A stretch of 64,000 bases of DNA, from the NCBI RefSeq assembly GCF_001295925.1, contig NZ_LJHQ01000070.1, positions 1 to 64,000 on the forward strand, read 5' to 3'. Positions 1 through 10,902 of this stretch are shown in pieces; positions within the stretch are counted from its first letter, which is position 1, and every line of letters begins with the position of its first letter. Origin of the DNA: Allobosea sp. AAP35. Its GTDB lineage: Bacteria; Pseudomonadota; Alphaproteobacteria; Rhizobiales; Beijerinckiaceae. A program made the position numbers and the translations under genes. The notes under the pieces were generated by a model. That model did no database searches, was not told the DNA's origin, and saw nothing but the letters and a program-made list of their open reading frames with translations.

Positions 1-32
1 CATAGCGCATCCCTCGCTGCCGGCGAAAGTAA

Positions 33-1372
<1,340 letters not shown>

Positions 1373-1465
1373 CCTTGCCAGCGACAATCAAAGGCACCAA
1401 TCTCAACCCGCCGCGACAATCAGTTCTCATCCTGATTGACGCGCCGCTCTCATCCAGATCGTCGC

Positions 1466-1585
1466 GCTACAGGCGTGGGCCATGCCATCAAATGGGCCGT
1501 CCAGCGCGCCCGCTACATCACGCTGGATAGCATCGCGCCGATCAGCGATAATCCCATCGTCAGCCTGCAAGCCGTGGCCACCTAA
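1466..1585 (+). pseudogene. Possible C-terminal remnant of an unidentified gene
   Basis: Directly after the IS21 end there is an open stretch of 39 codons ending in TAA, reading ATGVGHAIKWAVQRARYITL at its start. It has protein-like composition but no start codon with a ribosome site, which suggests the 3' end of a gene interrupted by the insertion element. I do not recognise the family. A chance open frame is the alternative. Confidence 0.25.
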
Positions 1586-2608
1586 CCAGCCCGGCCAAGC
1601 CGGTATCGTGGTGGCTCCGCGAAGCTACACCACCAGCAGGGGCACGACAGATGATTGGGTCCAACAGCACTAACTAATTAAGGCGCGCGATGGCGAGGTA
1701 TCGTCTGGCCAGCTACGTCATCTTCTTGACGAACCACAGCAGTGGCCCGATCCAGATAACCTGCGCAGCCAAGATCACGGCGATGATCAACCGCCTGATC
1801 GAGACATCGCCTGACGGGACCGCTTCTGGCCGAAGTGACTGGTCACGCACGTGATCAAACCCCACACAACCCCTTGATCGTGGGACATCTTCCTGCAGTC
1901 GGCAATGGGGGCCATCGGCTGACGGCACAGCCAGGGAACGAATCCACTATCGAGACGCATCAACGGCCATCACTGTTGCGCTCAGGATACATAGCAGCCG
2001 CCAGAATCTGATCCCCGCCGGAGCACCATGACATCCCCGCGCTCCTCGCGATGATCACGCGCGTGTCGCGGTCCAGATGGACAGGCTGGCGCAAGCCTGC
2101 GGCGGTATCCTGAATACCCAACAAGTCTGCGATCGCATCCTGCGTTCCAAGGAGCAGCGGCTGCCGAATTCACCCCCGACAGTCATCCCTTCGAAGCGAG
2201 GGGGTTGGCATTCAGGCCGAACGCCATGTCGAGAGGCCAGGTCGGTGGGGGCTCGCCCGTTTAAGCAGGCGGCCAGGGTCACGTCATCGCAGCATCAACC
2301 GCGACACGGACGAATTCCCAAGGATCGGCAGTCGCTCGCAACAGCAGAGACCCGATGAACGAGATTGGCGTCCAGATCGGCCCGGCGCGAATGCCGCGAC
2401 TGCCTCTCTCCATTGCGATGACTGGTTTCGAGCGAACCGGAAGCGCCCTTCACGCGATGGCCCTGCCGCCGATGGCTCCGATTGTGAGGAGGCTCCCCGG
2501 CCGTGGTGGATGCAAAAAACCGCGAGGTCGCGCAGCGACAGACCTCGCCCTTGCTGATCGAAACAGGCGCGCGTGAAAACGGCCACGCGGCCATGATCGC
2601 CACGGCGG
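1586..2608. other. Gene-poor gap
   Basis: About 1 kb lacks a convincing gene. Open frames here have skewed, low-quality composition. An imperfect inverted repeat (GTGGTGGCT with AGCTACACCAC) lies near 1609-1634. One small membrane-protein candidate is listed separately. Confidence 0.5.
1713..1928 (-). CDS. Possible small single-span membrane protein
   Basis: The last 30 codons of this 71-codon frame encode a convincing transmembrane helix, LIIAVILAAQVIWIGPLLWF, followed by a basic tail VKKMT. The first 40 residues look random, so the real product is probably only about 30 residues with a non-ATG start. No clear ribosome-binding site was found. It stands alone in a gene-poor gap. Chance is possible; the hydrophobic run with a positive C-terminal end is the only support. 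Confidence 0.25.
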   Translation of the reverse strand: MPSADGPHCRLQEDVPRSRGCVGFDHVRDQSLRPEAVPSGDVSIRRLIIAVILAAQVIWIGPLLWFVKKMT

Positions 2609-3340
2609 TTAGGGTCCCGCAGCACCTTCCAGGTGATGCTCCACGGTGGGAAGCTGGGGATGGCCCGACGCTTCGGCGCGCGGAAGCAAACCCGCCTGAC
2701 CGAGCCGCTTGCGCTGGAACATCGCCTGATCGGCCTGCGAGAGCGGATCATCACCATCCGGGGCCTTCAGCAGCGACACTCCCGCGCTGCAGGTGACCGC
2801 CACAGGCCCCGTCGGCGTCGAGATCTGCAAGGCAGCGATCCGGCTGCAGATCAGCGCGGCCTTGGCCTGAGCGTTCACCTCCTCGATCTGGTGCAGGATC
2901 ACGGCGAATTCGTCGCCGCCGATGCGGGCAGCGAAATCCGAAGCCCGCAGGCTCGTCGCGATCGTCTGCGCGATCGCGGCGAGGACGGCGTCCCCCGCGG
3001 GATGTCCATGGTCGTCATTGACCGATTTGAAGCGGTCGACATCGAACAGCACAAGGGCAGCCTGCCCGCCGTGCCGCCGGATCCGCTCGCGCGTGCGCCG
3101 GACCTCGTCGTTGAAGGCGCGGCGATTGGGAACGCCGCAGAGTTCATCGAGATAAGCCAGTCGGCTCAAGGTCGCGATGCGCTCCTTGGCCAGGCGCAGC
3201 TCGCGCTCGAGACGCGCTTCTCGCAGCGCAACGCGACCCGACGGATCGGGTCGCGCTCCTCGCTTCAAGCGAAGCTCCTTGGCCTTCTCGAGGGACAAGC
3301 GCACGCGCTTGGACCGTAGACGGGTAGGCAGATCCGACAT
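2609..3340 (-). CDS. Diguanylate cyclase (GGDEF) at the end of the cellulose operon
   Basis: A 243-residue soluble protein predicted to make cyclic di-GMP. A basic N-terminal region (1-35) is followed by a short heptad-like helix (36-60) and one GGDEF domain. The active-site GGDEF motif is at residues 141-145 and an inhibitory-site RASD at 132-135, so product feedback inhibition is expected. There is no membrane segment or known sensor domain. It is the last gene of the leftward bcsA-bcsB-bcsZ-TPR operon, 19 bases after the TPR gene. Cyclic di-GMP is the known activator of BcsA through its PilZ domain, so local supply of the activator is likely (inference). The C-terminal part diverges from the usual ADxALYxAK signature (ADQAMFQRK). 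Confidence 0.88.
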   Translation of the reverse strand: MSDLPTRLRSKRVRLSLEKAKELRLKRGARPDPSGRVALREARLERELRLAKERIATLSRLAYLDELCGVPNRRAFNDEVRRTRERIRRHGGQAALVLFDVDRFKSVNDDHGHPAGDAVLAAIAQTIATSLRASDFAARIGGDEFAVILHQIEEVNAQAKAALICSRIAALQISTPTGPVAVTCSAGVSLLKAPDGDDPLSQADQAMFQRKRLGQAGLLPRAEASGHPQLPTVEHHLEGAAGP

Positions 3341-3359
3341 GACAATGGGGCCTTGAGGC

Positions 3360-5138
3360 TCAGTTGTACCACCAGCGATGCGGGTTGCCGCGCGCCTGGA
3401 TCTCGGTCAGGAACTCGCCATGCTCGACGCTCTTGCTCGGGCGCCTCTGCTTGAGATCGGAGAAGATCTTGCGTGCCGTCTGGTGGTCGGCGGCATTGTA
3501 ATGCGCCCAGGCCCGCAGCTCCTGCATCCCGCCGGAGATGCTGCTCTGGTGCCGATCGAGGATCGCGGCGGCTTCCTGGTAGCGGCCGGCTTCATACAGC
3601 TTGATGCTTTCGCGCATCGCGCCGCTCGGCATGCCACCGCCCCCGCCTCCCCGCCCGCGTCCGGCGATCAGGCGGCCGGACCCGCTGGCATGGGGATTGG
3701 CCTGTAAGCGCCCGAGCGACGCGACCGCCGGAAACTGATCCTTGTAACGGTCGACCATCGCGACGGCTTCCGCCCGCTGCCCCGTCCGATGCATCGCCAC
3801 GATCAAGCCGACGACGGCGTCCTCGCCGGGGCCCCAGGTGACGGCGCGCTCGAACCAGCCGCGCGCCGGCTCGATACGACCGCTGTTGTACAGGCTCCAG
3901 CCCAGCGCCTGCGCGCCCAGGGCCGATTGATCGCGCAGGATGAACGCCTCGAGCTGCGCCTGGCGCTCTGGGGTCAGCGCCTTGGCTGCCGGTCCTGTGA
4001 TGTCGGAGGCGACGATCTCGACGAATTGCTTGCGGATCAACGGGTCGATCTCGCGATGCTGGTAGGCCAGCGCCTCGGCTTGCTCGGGGTTGCCGCCTTG
4101 GCGCAGCGCCAGGATCAGCCCCTCGATCGCCTTCGCATGGCCGGGACGCCTGGTGGCCATCGTGAACCAGTCACGGGCGAGCGTGTACTCCTTGCGGCTG
4201 AAGGTGAGCCATCCCAGAAGGGCGGCGTCGTCGGCGTTCCCGCGCCGGGCGGACGCCTCCAGCTGCTTGATCTCGCGCTCGCCCGGCATCTCGCTGAGGT
4301 CGCCTCCCGCAGCCTTGCCCACACCGCGGCGGATCAAGTCGAGCAGCACCGGATCGAACTCGCCACTGGCCCCCCGGCGCCGCCCCATCGCAATCAGTTC
4401 GTGGATGCTGGCGGCGGGCAAGGCGACCGACGCCTTCTGCACCGTGGCCAGACGCTCCTTGGGATTGTCGCATTGAGCGAGAATGTAGCGGTAGACGTCG
4501 CTGGCGCGCGGGGCGTCGCCAATGCCGGAGAAGGCCTCTGCCACCCGCCACAACAGATCGATCTCCCGGCAGGTCAGGAGATCTTGCGCTTCGCTCGCGA
4601 TATCGATGACGAGATGCCAATCCTGGTCGTCACCGGCCGCCACGATCCGCTGGCGCTGCTCGGCCTGGACCAGCTTGGTACTCAGATCCGACGACGGCAT
4701 GTAACTGGGCTGATGGCTCTGGAGATTGGCGATCTCCTCGCGCAGGGCCTCGAAGCGCTTCTCCGCGAGCAGGGCCCACAAAGGCTGCTCGTCGATCGCC
4801 GTACCGGCAGCCTCGAACAGATTCTGCGGCGGCTGCCAGCTCGGATTCAGGGTCTTGAGACGCCGAACCTCGGCGGCCACGCGTGCGGTATCGCCCTGCG
4901 AGGCATAAAACCGCAACGCGCTCTCGTCGACGAGCTTGGCGGCCGGCACTTGCGGCAGCGCTGGTTCCGGCGTCGCCCGGCGGATCTGCAACCCCGCGAC
5001 ACCGCCCGTCACCGGTCGCGGCACGGCCGGCTCTGCAGCCCTCGCCGCGGCCGTTTCGAGCTTGAAGGGTGTCTGGGCGAGGGCCGGTGCCAGCCAAAGC
5101 AGTGCCAGGCCGGTGGACATGAGCAACTTCAGAGACAT
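3360..5138 (-). CDS. Exported TPR protein of cellulose operon (BcsK-like)
   Basis: A 592-residue protein with a clear signal peptide (cleavage after LAPALAQ, near residue 22) and alpha-helical tetratricopeptide-type repeats over most of its length, for example around GWLTFSRKEYTLARDWF and QALGWSLYNSGRIEPARGWF. A glycine-rich linker (GRGRGGGGGG) lies near residue 497 and the protein ends in WWYN. It overlaps the end of bcsZ by 10 bases. It is about half the length of BcsC and has no visible outer-membrane beta-barrel, so it is not a BcsC porin. Alphaproteobacterial type III cellulose operons are known to carry a periplasmic TPR protein called BcsK; that role is inferred from position and architecture. 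Confidence 0.75.
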   Translation of the reverse strand: MSLKLLMSTGLALLWLAPALAQTPFKLETAAARAAEPAVPRPVTGGVAGLQIRRATPEPALPQVPAAKLVDESALRFYASQGDTARVAAEVRRLKTLNPSWQPPQNLFEAAGTAIDEQPLWALLAEKRFEALREEIANLQSHQPSYMPSSDLSTKLVQAEQRQRIVAAGDDQDWHLVIDIASEAQDLLTCREIDLLWRVAEAFSGIGDAPRASDVYRYILAQCDNPKERLATVQKASVALPAASIHELIAMGRRRGASGEFDPVLLDLIRRGVGKAAGGDLSEMPGEREIKQLEASARRGNADDAALLGWLTFSRKEYTLARDWFTMATRRPGHAKAIEGLILALRQGGNPEQAEALAYQHREIDPLIRKQFVEIVASDITGPAAKALTPERQAQLEAFILRDQSALGAQALGWSLYNSGRIEPARGWFERAVTWGPGEDAVVGLIVAMHRTGQRAEAVAMVDRYKDQFPAVASLGRLQANPHASGSGRLIAGRGRGGGGGGMPSGAMRESIKLYEAGRYQEAAAILDRHQSSISGGMQELRAWAHYNAADHQTARKIFSDLKQRRPSKSVEHGEFLTEIQARGNPHRWWYN

Positions 5139-6232
5139 TGCGGCCTCCTTTCACTGATGGCGAGGGTGCTGAGCAAAGCCAGGGTCGAGGGGTAGTAGAG
5201 GTCGTTCTTGCCCGTCGCGAGATCGGGGGGAACCGGTCGGTCCGACAAGACGCACTGGATGAACGCGAAGATCAGCCGGTAGCCCGGGGCGTCGAGCGTC
5301 GCTCCGGCCTGACCGTCGTCGATGTCTAGGACGAAGGGGCCGAGGTTCTCGGCAGCGTTCCACATCGTCGCATAGGGCCGCAGCAGATCGGTCGACACGT
5401 GGCCCGACCAGCCGACATAAAGCGGGATGCGCACGGCGTTGTAGCTGAAACGCCGTTCGAACTTGGCGGCCGGCGCGGGCTTGTCGCCACCCAGCGCCAG
5501 CCACTCGGGCGGCACGCGCAGCGGGCCAAAGCGGCTCTCCCGCAGCAGCTGGACGCCCGAGCGTCGCAGCCCCGCCCAGTCATGACCGGGCGCCAGCTGC
5601 TCGAGACGATCGAGCGCGGGGAAGACCCAGTAGGACAGGTTGACCACCGGACCGTCGGGCTGCGACTTCGCGTCGAACCCGACGGCGCCCGGGAGCAGGA
5701 TCGGCCCGTAGCGGCTCGGGATCACATTGTGCCGAAACAGCGCTGCGGTGATGCGGGTCATCGCCGACTGGTAATCGGGCACGTCCCAGCGCAGCGCAGC
5801 CTCCCCCAGCGCCCAGGCGATCAAGAGATCGCCATCGCTGGCATTGTTGCGATCGGTGACTTGGGGGGTCGCCTTGGGATCCCAGCGCCAGGCCGCAAGA
5901 CCATCCTCGCGAATGTAGAGCTCGCGCGCCGTCCACTCCCAGATCCGCTCGAAGGCCTCGCGATCCTGCGCGGCCAAGGCCAGGACCATGGCGTAGCCCT
6001 GCCCCTCGGAATGGCTGATGCCACCGTTGCCGTTGTCGATGACGCGTCCATCCGGCTGTACGAAGCGCGCCCTGTAGCCGGGCCATGCCTTCGCCAGAAG
6101 GGCAGCCGCCTTCGGCACCGGCGCCACCTGCGCGCGTGGGCTTTCTCCCCCCTTGGTCTCGGCTGAGGCCGCGGGAGACAGACACCCGAAGGCGAGCACG
6201 AGGGCCGCCCATCCCGACCGGCGAAGGCTCAC
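5129..6232 (-). CDS. bcsZ: Cellulose-operon endoglucanase, GH8 family
   Basis: A 367-residue periplasmic endo-beta-1,4-glucanase (cellulase) of glycoside hydrolase family 8, the usual BcsZ length. It trims or proofreads nascent cellulose. The start is taken as the GTG at 6232, which overlaps the bcsB stop (ATGTGA); it gives a good signal peptide ending in LSPAASA. The longer upstream open frame only repeats the bcsB region. The GH8 signatures are visible: ISHSEGQGYAMVLAL with the catalytic glutamate, and NNASDGDLLIAWAL with the conserved aspartate. It is translationally coupled to both bcsB and the TPR gene. Confidence 0.93.
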   Translation of the reverse strand: MSLRRSGWAALVLAFGCLSPAASAETKGGESPRAQVAPVPKAAALLAKAWPGYRARFVQPDGRVIDNGNGGISHSEGQGYAMVLALAAQDREAFERIWEWTARELYIREDGLAAWRWDPKATPQVTDRNNASDGDLLIAWALGEAALRWDVPDYQSAMTRITAALFRHNVIPSRYGPILLPGAVGFDAKSQPDGPVVNLSYWVFPALDRLEQLAPGHDWAGLRRSGVQLLRESRFGPLRVPPEWLALGGDKPAPAAKFERRFSYNAVRIPLYVGWSGHVSTDLLRPYATMWNAAENLGPFVLDIDDGQAGATLDAPGYRLIFAFIQCVLSDRPVPPDLATGKNDLYYPSTLALLSTLAISERRPQCL

Positions 6233-8553
6233 ATCCGCCTCGTGCGCAAGACCGCGGCCGTGCTCAGGGCCAGGAGCAGGGACAAGGCTGCAAGCCCCGC
6301 CAGATAATAGCGCTGATTGAGGGCAAACCAGCCGGCCAGGGTCAAGCGCAGGTTCGACGGTGAGAAATCGCCCGAGCCGATATAGACCTGGGCCGCAGCC
6401 GCATGGTTCTCCGGCCCCCAGCCCTGCGGCCGGACAAAAGCGCTCTCCCCGTTGAACCGGGTCCAGAAATGCACGCTCGTTGCCGTCGCGATCAGGTCCT
6501 CGAGTTGGCCCGGATCGGAGGCGAGCACCATGGTCTTGAGCGGCGGGACCTGCGTCGCACCGAACAGGTTCTGCCACGGCTCGTGCGTCGCGAGCACGCT
6601 GACCTCCTGCAGGACGGTGAGATCGGCAGGACCGGCGGGACCAGCGGGTGCAGCCCTCCTTGCGGCCTGACGGCGCTCGATCAGGCCGAAATCCTGCAGG
6701 GCAGCCGTGATGCCGCTGATGTCACCGCGCAACACGTTGCCGGCGCTGTGGACCCATTCGCCCAGAGGGAGCCTGTCGCTGAGCGCGCGCAGGCTCCATG
6801 TCGGCCGGGCGTCCTGGAAGAGCGAGAACGCCGCGGGCTGGAGCGACGCCGGCGCGGGAGCCTCGACGGCCACGGCCGCGGTCACCACGGCTGACGCAGC
6901 CGCCTGGCGCGACAGGGTCTGCGCCGCCTCGGTGGGGGGCCCGAAGAACAGGCCCGATGCGCCCGCGACGTCGAGCGAACCATAGCGGAAGGCAGCCGCC
7001 ACCGGCTTGCCGCTCGCAGCCGTCATCCGACCGAGCCACGTCATCGCAGCGGAGAGATAGCGCGGATCCGACGACGACACGGCGACGGTCGTGACATCGT
7101 CCTGCCCGATATGGGGAAAGCCATGGGCCAGCGTCGCCGCGAGGTTCGGCAGCACGCTGACCCGCGCCAGTTGTCCAAAGCTGATCCGGCTCGAGCCGTT
7201 GATCGCCAGGCGTGCCGGTGAAGCGGCTGCGACGGTGGCATCGCAGGCACGCTCGACAGGCGCCAGATGCGCCTCCACGGCCACGAAGTTGAAGCCGGGC
7301 TTGAACATCTGCATCGGCAACTCGATGCGCCGCTGATCGGCCTCGCCCGGCCCGCGCTGATGGATCGGCACGACGGCGGCGATCTGATCGTTGACGCGGA
7401 TGCTGATCTGCTTGCCCGGGCCGGCTTCGCCGATGAAGGACGATTCGAGCAGAAGCGATGCGCTGCCATAGGGGGCTGCGAAGAAGTCGCTGGGGAGCTT
7501 GAAGCCGAAGCTCGACTGCAGCATCCGCCCATCGAAGATGCGGCTGTCGACCCCCAGCTCCGCGAAGCTGAACGACGAGCCGCTGTGCACCGCTCGTCCC
7601 TTCGTATTGGCCAGGGCCCGCCGGCCGGGACTGGAACCGGTGGGTGCCGACGCCGCCTCCGTCAGACGGCGCAGGGTGGTCTCGACATCGACGCCCGGGA
7701 TCGACCGGACCATCAGCGTGCTGCGGCCGGTCTCCGAGTCGGCGCTGAAGAACAACCCCAGATCACTCTCGAGCTGGATCGCGCCGGCCGGCGCCTCCCC
7801 ACCGACGACGAGGTCGATCCCGGGCCCGCCCCCCGCCTCCGGCGCGATCTCGACGTGGGGACGCTGGATGTTGGCCGACAGGATCACGGCATTGACGGCT
7901 CGCATGGCGCGATCGAGTTCGAGCGTATCGGGCGCGCCGCCGATCCGCAGGCGGATCGGCGTCCTCTCGCTCCCGCTGGCGGAAAGTGCCGGAAGATCGA
8001 CCAGACGGCGCAGGGCCGCTGCGGCCGGCAACCCGATCAGACCAGAATCGGAGAGGTTGATTTCGCTCCACAACTCATAGGTCGCAGTGACGCTGCAATC
8101 GACCCGGTGACGCTGGCTCGCCACGAACCGGACCGCATTGTAGCCCGCCGTCATCACGCCGAGCGGGATCGGCAGAATGGCAAGCCCCTCCCGGTTCGTG
8201 GCATCGAGGCGAACCTCGCCGATCGTCTGGTCGTTGATCAGCACGAGAAGTCGGGACCCTTCCGGCAGGTTGGAGACTGCGTTGCGATACGCGACACGGA
8301 AGGCATTCGTCCGCAGCGCCTCGGCCTGCGTCAGGAAGAGCGAGCGCTCATCGCTGGCCAGTTCGCCTCGCAGGACCAGCCGGTCGTTCAAGAGGGCCAG
8401 AGGCCGGAAATCAGCTTCGCTGATCGGCTTGGCGGCAAAGAGGACCGGCTGCGGCCTTGGCGGCTGCCGGCTCTCGAGGGACTGGGCCGCCGCAGCGTCG
8501 ATCAGTCCGACGAGGGCAGCCGTGCTCATCAGCGTGCGCAGAGCAAGAAGCAT
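6229..8553 (-). CDS. bcsB: Cellulose synthase subunit BcsB
   Basis: A 774-residue periplasmic subunit of the cellulose synthase complex, which guides the polymer leaving BcsA and anchors the complex by a C-terminal helix. A signal peptide covers the first 24 residues (ending IDAAAAQ), two large periplasmic carbohydrate-binding and flavodoxin-like halves follow, and one transmembrane helix (YYLAGLAALSLLLALSTAAV) lies at the extreme C-terminus. Length fits the family (about 750-800). It starts 27 bases after bcsA and its stop overlaps the bcsZ start. Confidence 0.93.
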   Translation of the reverse strand: MLLALRTLMSTAALVGLIDAAAAQSLESRQPPRPQPVLFAAKPISEADFRPLALLNDRLVLRGELASDERSLFLTQAEALRTNAFRVAYRNAVSNLPEGSRLLVLINDQTIGEVRLDATNREGLAILPIPLGVMTAGYNAVRFVASQRHRVDCSVTATYELWSEINLSDSGLIGLPAAAALRRLVDLPALSASGSERTPIRLRIGGAPDTLELDRAMRAVNAVILSANIQRPHVEIAPEAGGGPGIDLVVGGEAPAGAIQLESDLGLFFSADSETGRSTLMVRSIPGVDVETTLRRLTEAASAPTGSSPGRRALANTKGRAVHSGSSFSFAELGVDSRIFDGRMLQSSFGFKLPSDFFAAPYGSASLLLESSFIGEAGPGKQISIRVNDQIAAVVPIHQRGPGEADQRRIELPMQMFKPGFNFVAVEAHLAPVERACDATVAAASPARLAINGSSRISFGQLARVSVLPNLAATLAHGFPHIGQDDVTTVAVSSSDPRYLSAAMTWLGRMTAASGKPVAAAFRYGSLDVAGASGLFFGPPTEAAQTLSRQAAASAVVTAAVAVEAPAPASLQPAAFSLFQDARPTWSLRALSDRLPLGEWVHSAGNVLRGDISGITAALQDFGLIERRQAARRAAPAGPAGPADLTVLQEVSVLATHEPWQNLFGATQVPPLKTMVLASDPGQLEDLIATATSVHFWTRFNGESAFVRPQGWGPENHAAAAQVYIGSGDFSPSNLRLTLAGWFALNQRYYLAGLAALSLLLALSTAAVLRTRRM

Positions 8554-8580
8554 CGAAAATCTCCGTCTTGTCGTGGCGCG

Positions 8581-10890
8581 TCAGGCGGTCGTCGGCCGAG
8601 GGATGTCCCCGAGGCCTGTGGCCTTGGGCAGTCTGGCCAGCCCCTTACGCGCCGGGCGCACCGACGGCATGACCGCCTCGTCGGTGTGGACCGGGTCGAC
8701 CGGCGCAGGCGGCGCAAGAGGCGCAGGCGCGACCGGTGAGGTGCGGCGGAAGAGCAGGAAATAAAGCCCCCGCAGCATTTCGCGGGCGCCCCACAGCACG
8801 GTCCCGACACTGGCGGCGATGAGATTGCGCCTTACGTGACGAGAAGCGCGCATGTCCCGCACGGCCGTCAGATCGGCATAAGCGACGTCCGCCACCAGCC
8901 GGTAGCGCTCGGGGGCGCTGTCGACGAAGCTCAGACCGAGGATCCGCCCGCCCTCCCCGGCAACCGCCGTCGCAATCGCGACCTGCGCCTGCAGCACGGT
9001 CTTCGAGCGGACGCCGGCGACGCGGATCGTGGCACGATGGCGACCCGGTGACAGGTGCTGGGCCTGGGCGCCGGCGAGACGGACCTTCAGGCCACCGATC
9101 GAGGCGTCCAGCACCTGGACCGGAAGCCTGAGTCCCTCGACGAGCAGCTCGCCCGATCGGTTGGCCGAGAGACGCTGGATCTTGCGACGCTCGCGGCGTT
9201 CGGACACGACGCCCAACGCCAGGCCCGCCAATATCGTGTTGAACAGATTCCAGATGCCGACGACGAGCAGCAGGTTTCGCGACGCCGGCTCCTCGAAATA
9301 GCGCCAGGCCGTGAATGCCGTCGCGGCTGCCAGGATGCCGAAAATCGCATAGAACGGCCATGCCAGCGGCGAGAGGCCATCGTCGGACAGAGAATTGCCC
9401 TTTTGCGTGACGTTGAACTTCGGCGCACGGGGATTGGCCAGCACGCTGAAGATCGCACCCGACAGGTACACCGACTGGATGTACTCATACAATTCGGAGA
9501 CCCAAGGCCAGCGCAGGCGGCCATAGAGGTAGTTCTGGATCAACATCACGGCGACTATGTAGGTCAGCGTGTAGGCGACGAACTCCTGCGGGGAAGCGTT
9601 GTAGATTTCGAGATTGAAGACGATGAAGAACAGCGGCGAGATCATGAAGATCAGGCGCGATAGCGGAAACAGCCAAAACAGGTTGCTGGAGGCGTAACAG
9701 AGCTTCTGCGGCAGGGAGAGACCGCGCTTGAACAGCGGGTTCTTCAGCATGAAGATCTGCAGCATGCCCCGGCACCACCGCGAGCGCTGGCCGATGAAGG
9801 ATTCGAACGTTTCGGGCTGCAGGCCGGCGATCAGCGGCTTCTCGACGTAAAGGCTCTTCCAGCCGCGCGAGTGGAGTTCGAGCGCAGACTCGCAATCTTC
9901 TGTGATCGTGACGCCGGCAAAGCCGCCCACCTCGTCGAGCGCCTCGCGGCGCAGCACCGCAGCCGAGCCACAGAAAAACGCGGCATTCCAGCTGTCGAGG
10001 CCCTTCTGGATCGCACCGTAGAACATTTCGTTCTCGGACGGCATGCTCTTGAAGGTCTGCAGGTTGCGCTCGAGCGGATCCGCGTTGATGAAGAAATGTG
10101 GCGTCTGGACCAGGAAGAGGCGCCGATCCCCAGCAAAGAAACCGACTGTTTCCCGAAGGAAATCACGGGCGGGAACGTGATCGGCATCGAAGACGACAAC
10201 GAGCTCTCCATCGGAATGGGCAAGTCCGTTGTTGAGATTGCCTGCCTTGGCGTGGAGATTGCGCTCGCGGGTCAGATAGGTGACGTCGAGATCGGCACAC
10301 AGCTGCTGCATCGAGGCCCGCCGCTGGCGAGCGGCCGCGGCCGCTGACGGATCGATGCTGTAGACCTTCTCGTCCGTGCCGCCATCGTCGAGGAGATAGA
10401 CCCGCAGCTTCTCCGCGGGATAGTCGAGACCCTTGATCGCCGCGAGCGTCGAGGCCACCAGATCCCGCTCTTCGTTGTAGGACGGCAGAAAGACATCGAC
10501 GGTGGGAAGCTCGTCGTCCGGTTGCTGCGGCGCACGCCCCCGGGTGATCGGCTGGGCGTTCACGAACAGGCCCAGTGCGAGCATCGAGATGCAGTAGAGT
10601 TCCGCGATCAGCAACAGCACTCCGGGCAGAAAATCCGCGGGCTGACTCGGCGATGGAACCGTCTCGGTGACGCGCCAATAAACATAGCGCACCACGATGA
10701 CGGATCCCAACGCCAAGAAGATATGCCGAAACAGGCCGGTGAGCTTGAGAACCGAAACCAGAATCATCAAACCCAGAGCAACGATGCTGAAGGCGAAATG
10801 CAGCTTGAGTCCGATTGGTTGCGTGACGAAGAGAATGAACGCCAACGCGACGGCTATCCACGTCATCCTGGCCATAAACTGGCTCATCAT
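8581..10890 (-). CDS. bcsA: Cellulose synthase catalytic subunit BcsA (GT2 + PilZ)
   Basis: A 769-residue inner-membrane glycosyltransferase that polymerises UDP-glucose into cellulose. Transmembrane helices flank a family 2 glycosyltransferase domain with DDG (168-170), DAD (235-237), TED (330-332) and the QxxRW motif QRSRW (368-372). A PilZ domain follows, with the arginine-rich RRERRKIQR (565-573) and DASIGG (595-600) needed to bind cyclic di-GMP. The start is set at the ATG at 10890, 6 bases after an AAAGGG ribosome site; an upstream in-frame codon at 10917 lacks one. First gene of the operon, preceded by an unusually AT-rich leader. Confidence 0.95.
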   Translation of the reverse strand: MMSQFMARMTWIAVALAFILFVTQPIGLKLHFAFSIVALGLMILVSVLKLTGLFRHIFLALGSVIVVRYVYWRVTETVPSPSQPADFLPGVLLLIAELYCISMLALGLFVNAQPITRGRAPQQPDDELPTVDVFLPSYNEERDLVASTLAAIKGLDYPAEKLRVYLLDDGGTDEKVYSIDPSAAAAARQRRASMQQLCADLDVTYLTRERNLHAKAGNLNNGLAHSDGELVVVFDADHVPARDFLRETVGFFAGDRRLFLVQTPHFFINADPLERNLQTFKSMPSENEMFYGAIQKGLDSWNAAFFCGSAAVLRREALDEVGGFAGVTITEDCESALELHSRGWKSLYVEKPLIAGLQPETFESFIGQRSRWCRGMLQIFMLKNPLFKRGLSLPQKLCYASSNLFWLFPLSRLIFMISPLFFIVFNLEIYNASPQEFVAYTLTYIVAVMLIQNYLYGRLRWPWVSELYEYIQSVYLSGAIFSVLANPRAPKFNVTQKGNSLSDDGLSPLAWPFYAIFGILAAATAFTAWRYFEEPASRNLLLVVGIWNLFNTILAGLALGVVSERRERRKIQRLSANRSGELLVEGLRLPVQVLDASIGGLKVRLAGAQAQHLSPGRHRATIRVAGVRSKTVLQAQVAIATAVAGEGGRILGLSFVDSAPERYRLVADVAYADLTAVRDMRASRHVRRNLIAASVGTVLWGAREMLRGLYFLLFRRTSPVAPAPLAPPAPVDPVHTDEAVMPSVRPARKGLARLPKATGLGDIPRPTTA

Positions 10891-10902
10891 TACACCCTTT
10901 AC

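Noticed and set aside
3789-5195. Long plus-strand frame opposite the TPR gene
   Set aside because: Antisense artefact of high GC; the minus-strand gene has a signal peptide and operon context.
5129-6577. Long version of BcsZ starting at 6577
   Set aside because: The extra 115 codons overlap bcsB out of frame; GTG at 6232 gives the signal peptide and the ATGTGA overlap.
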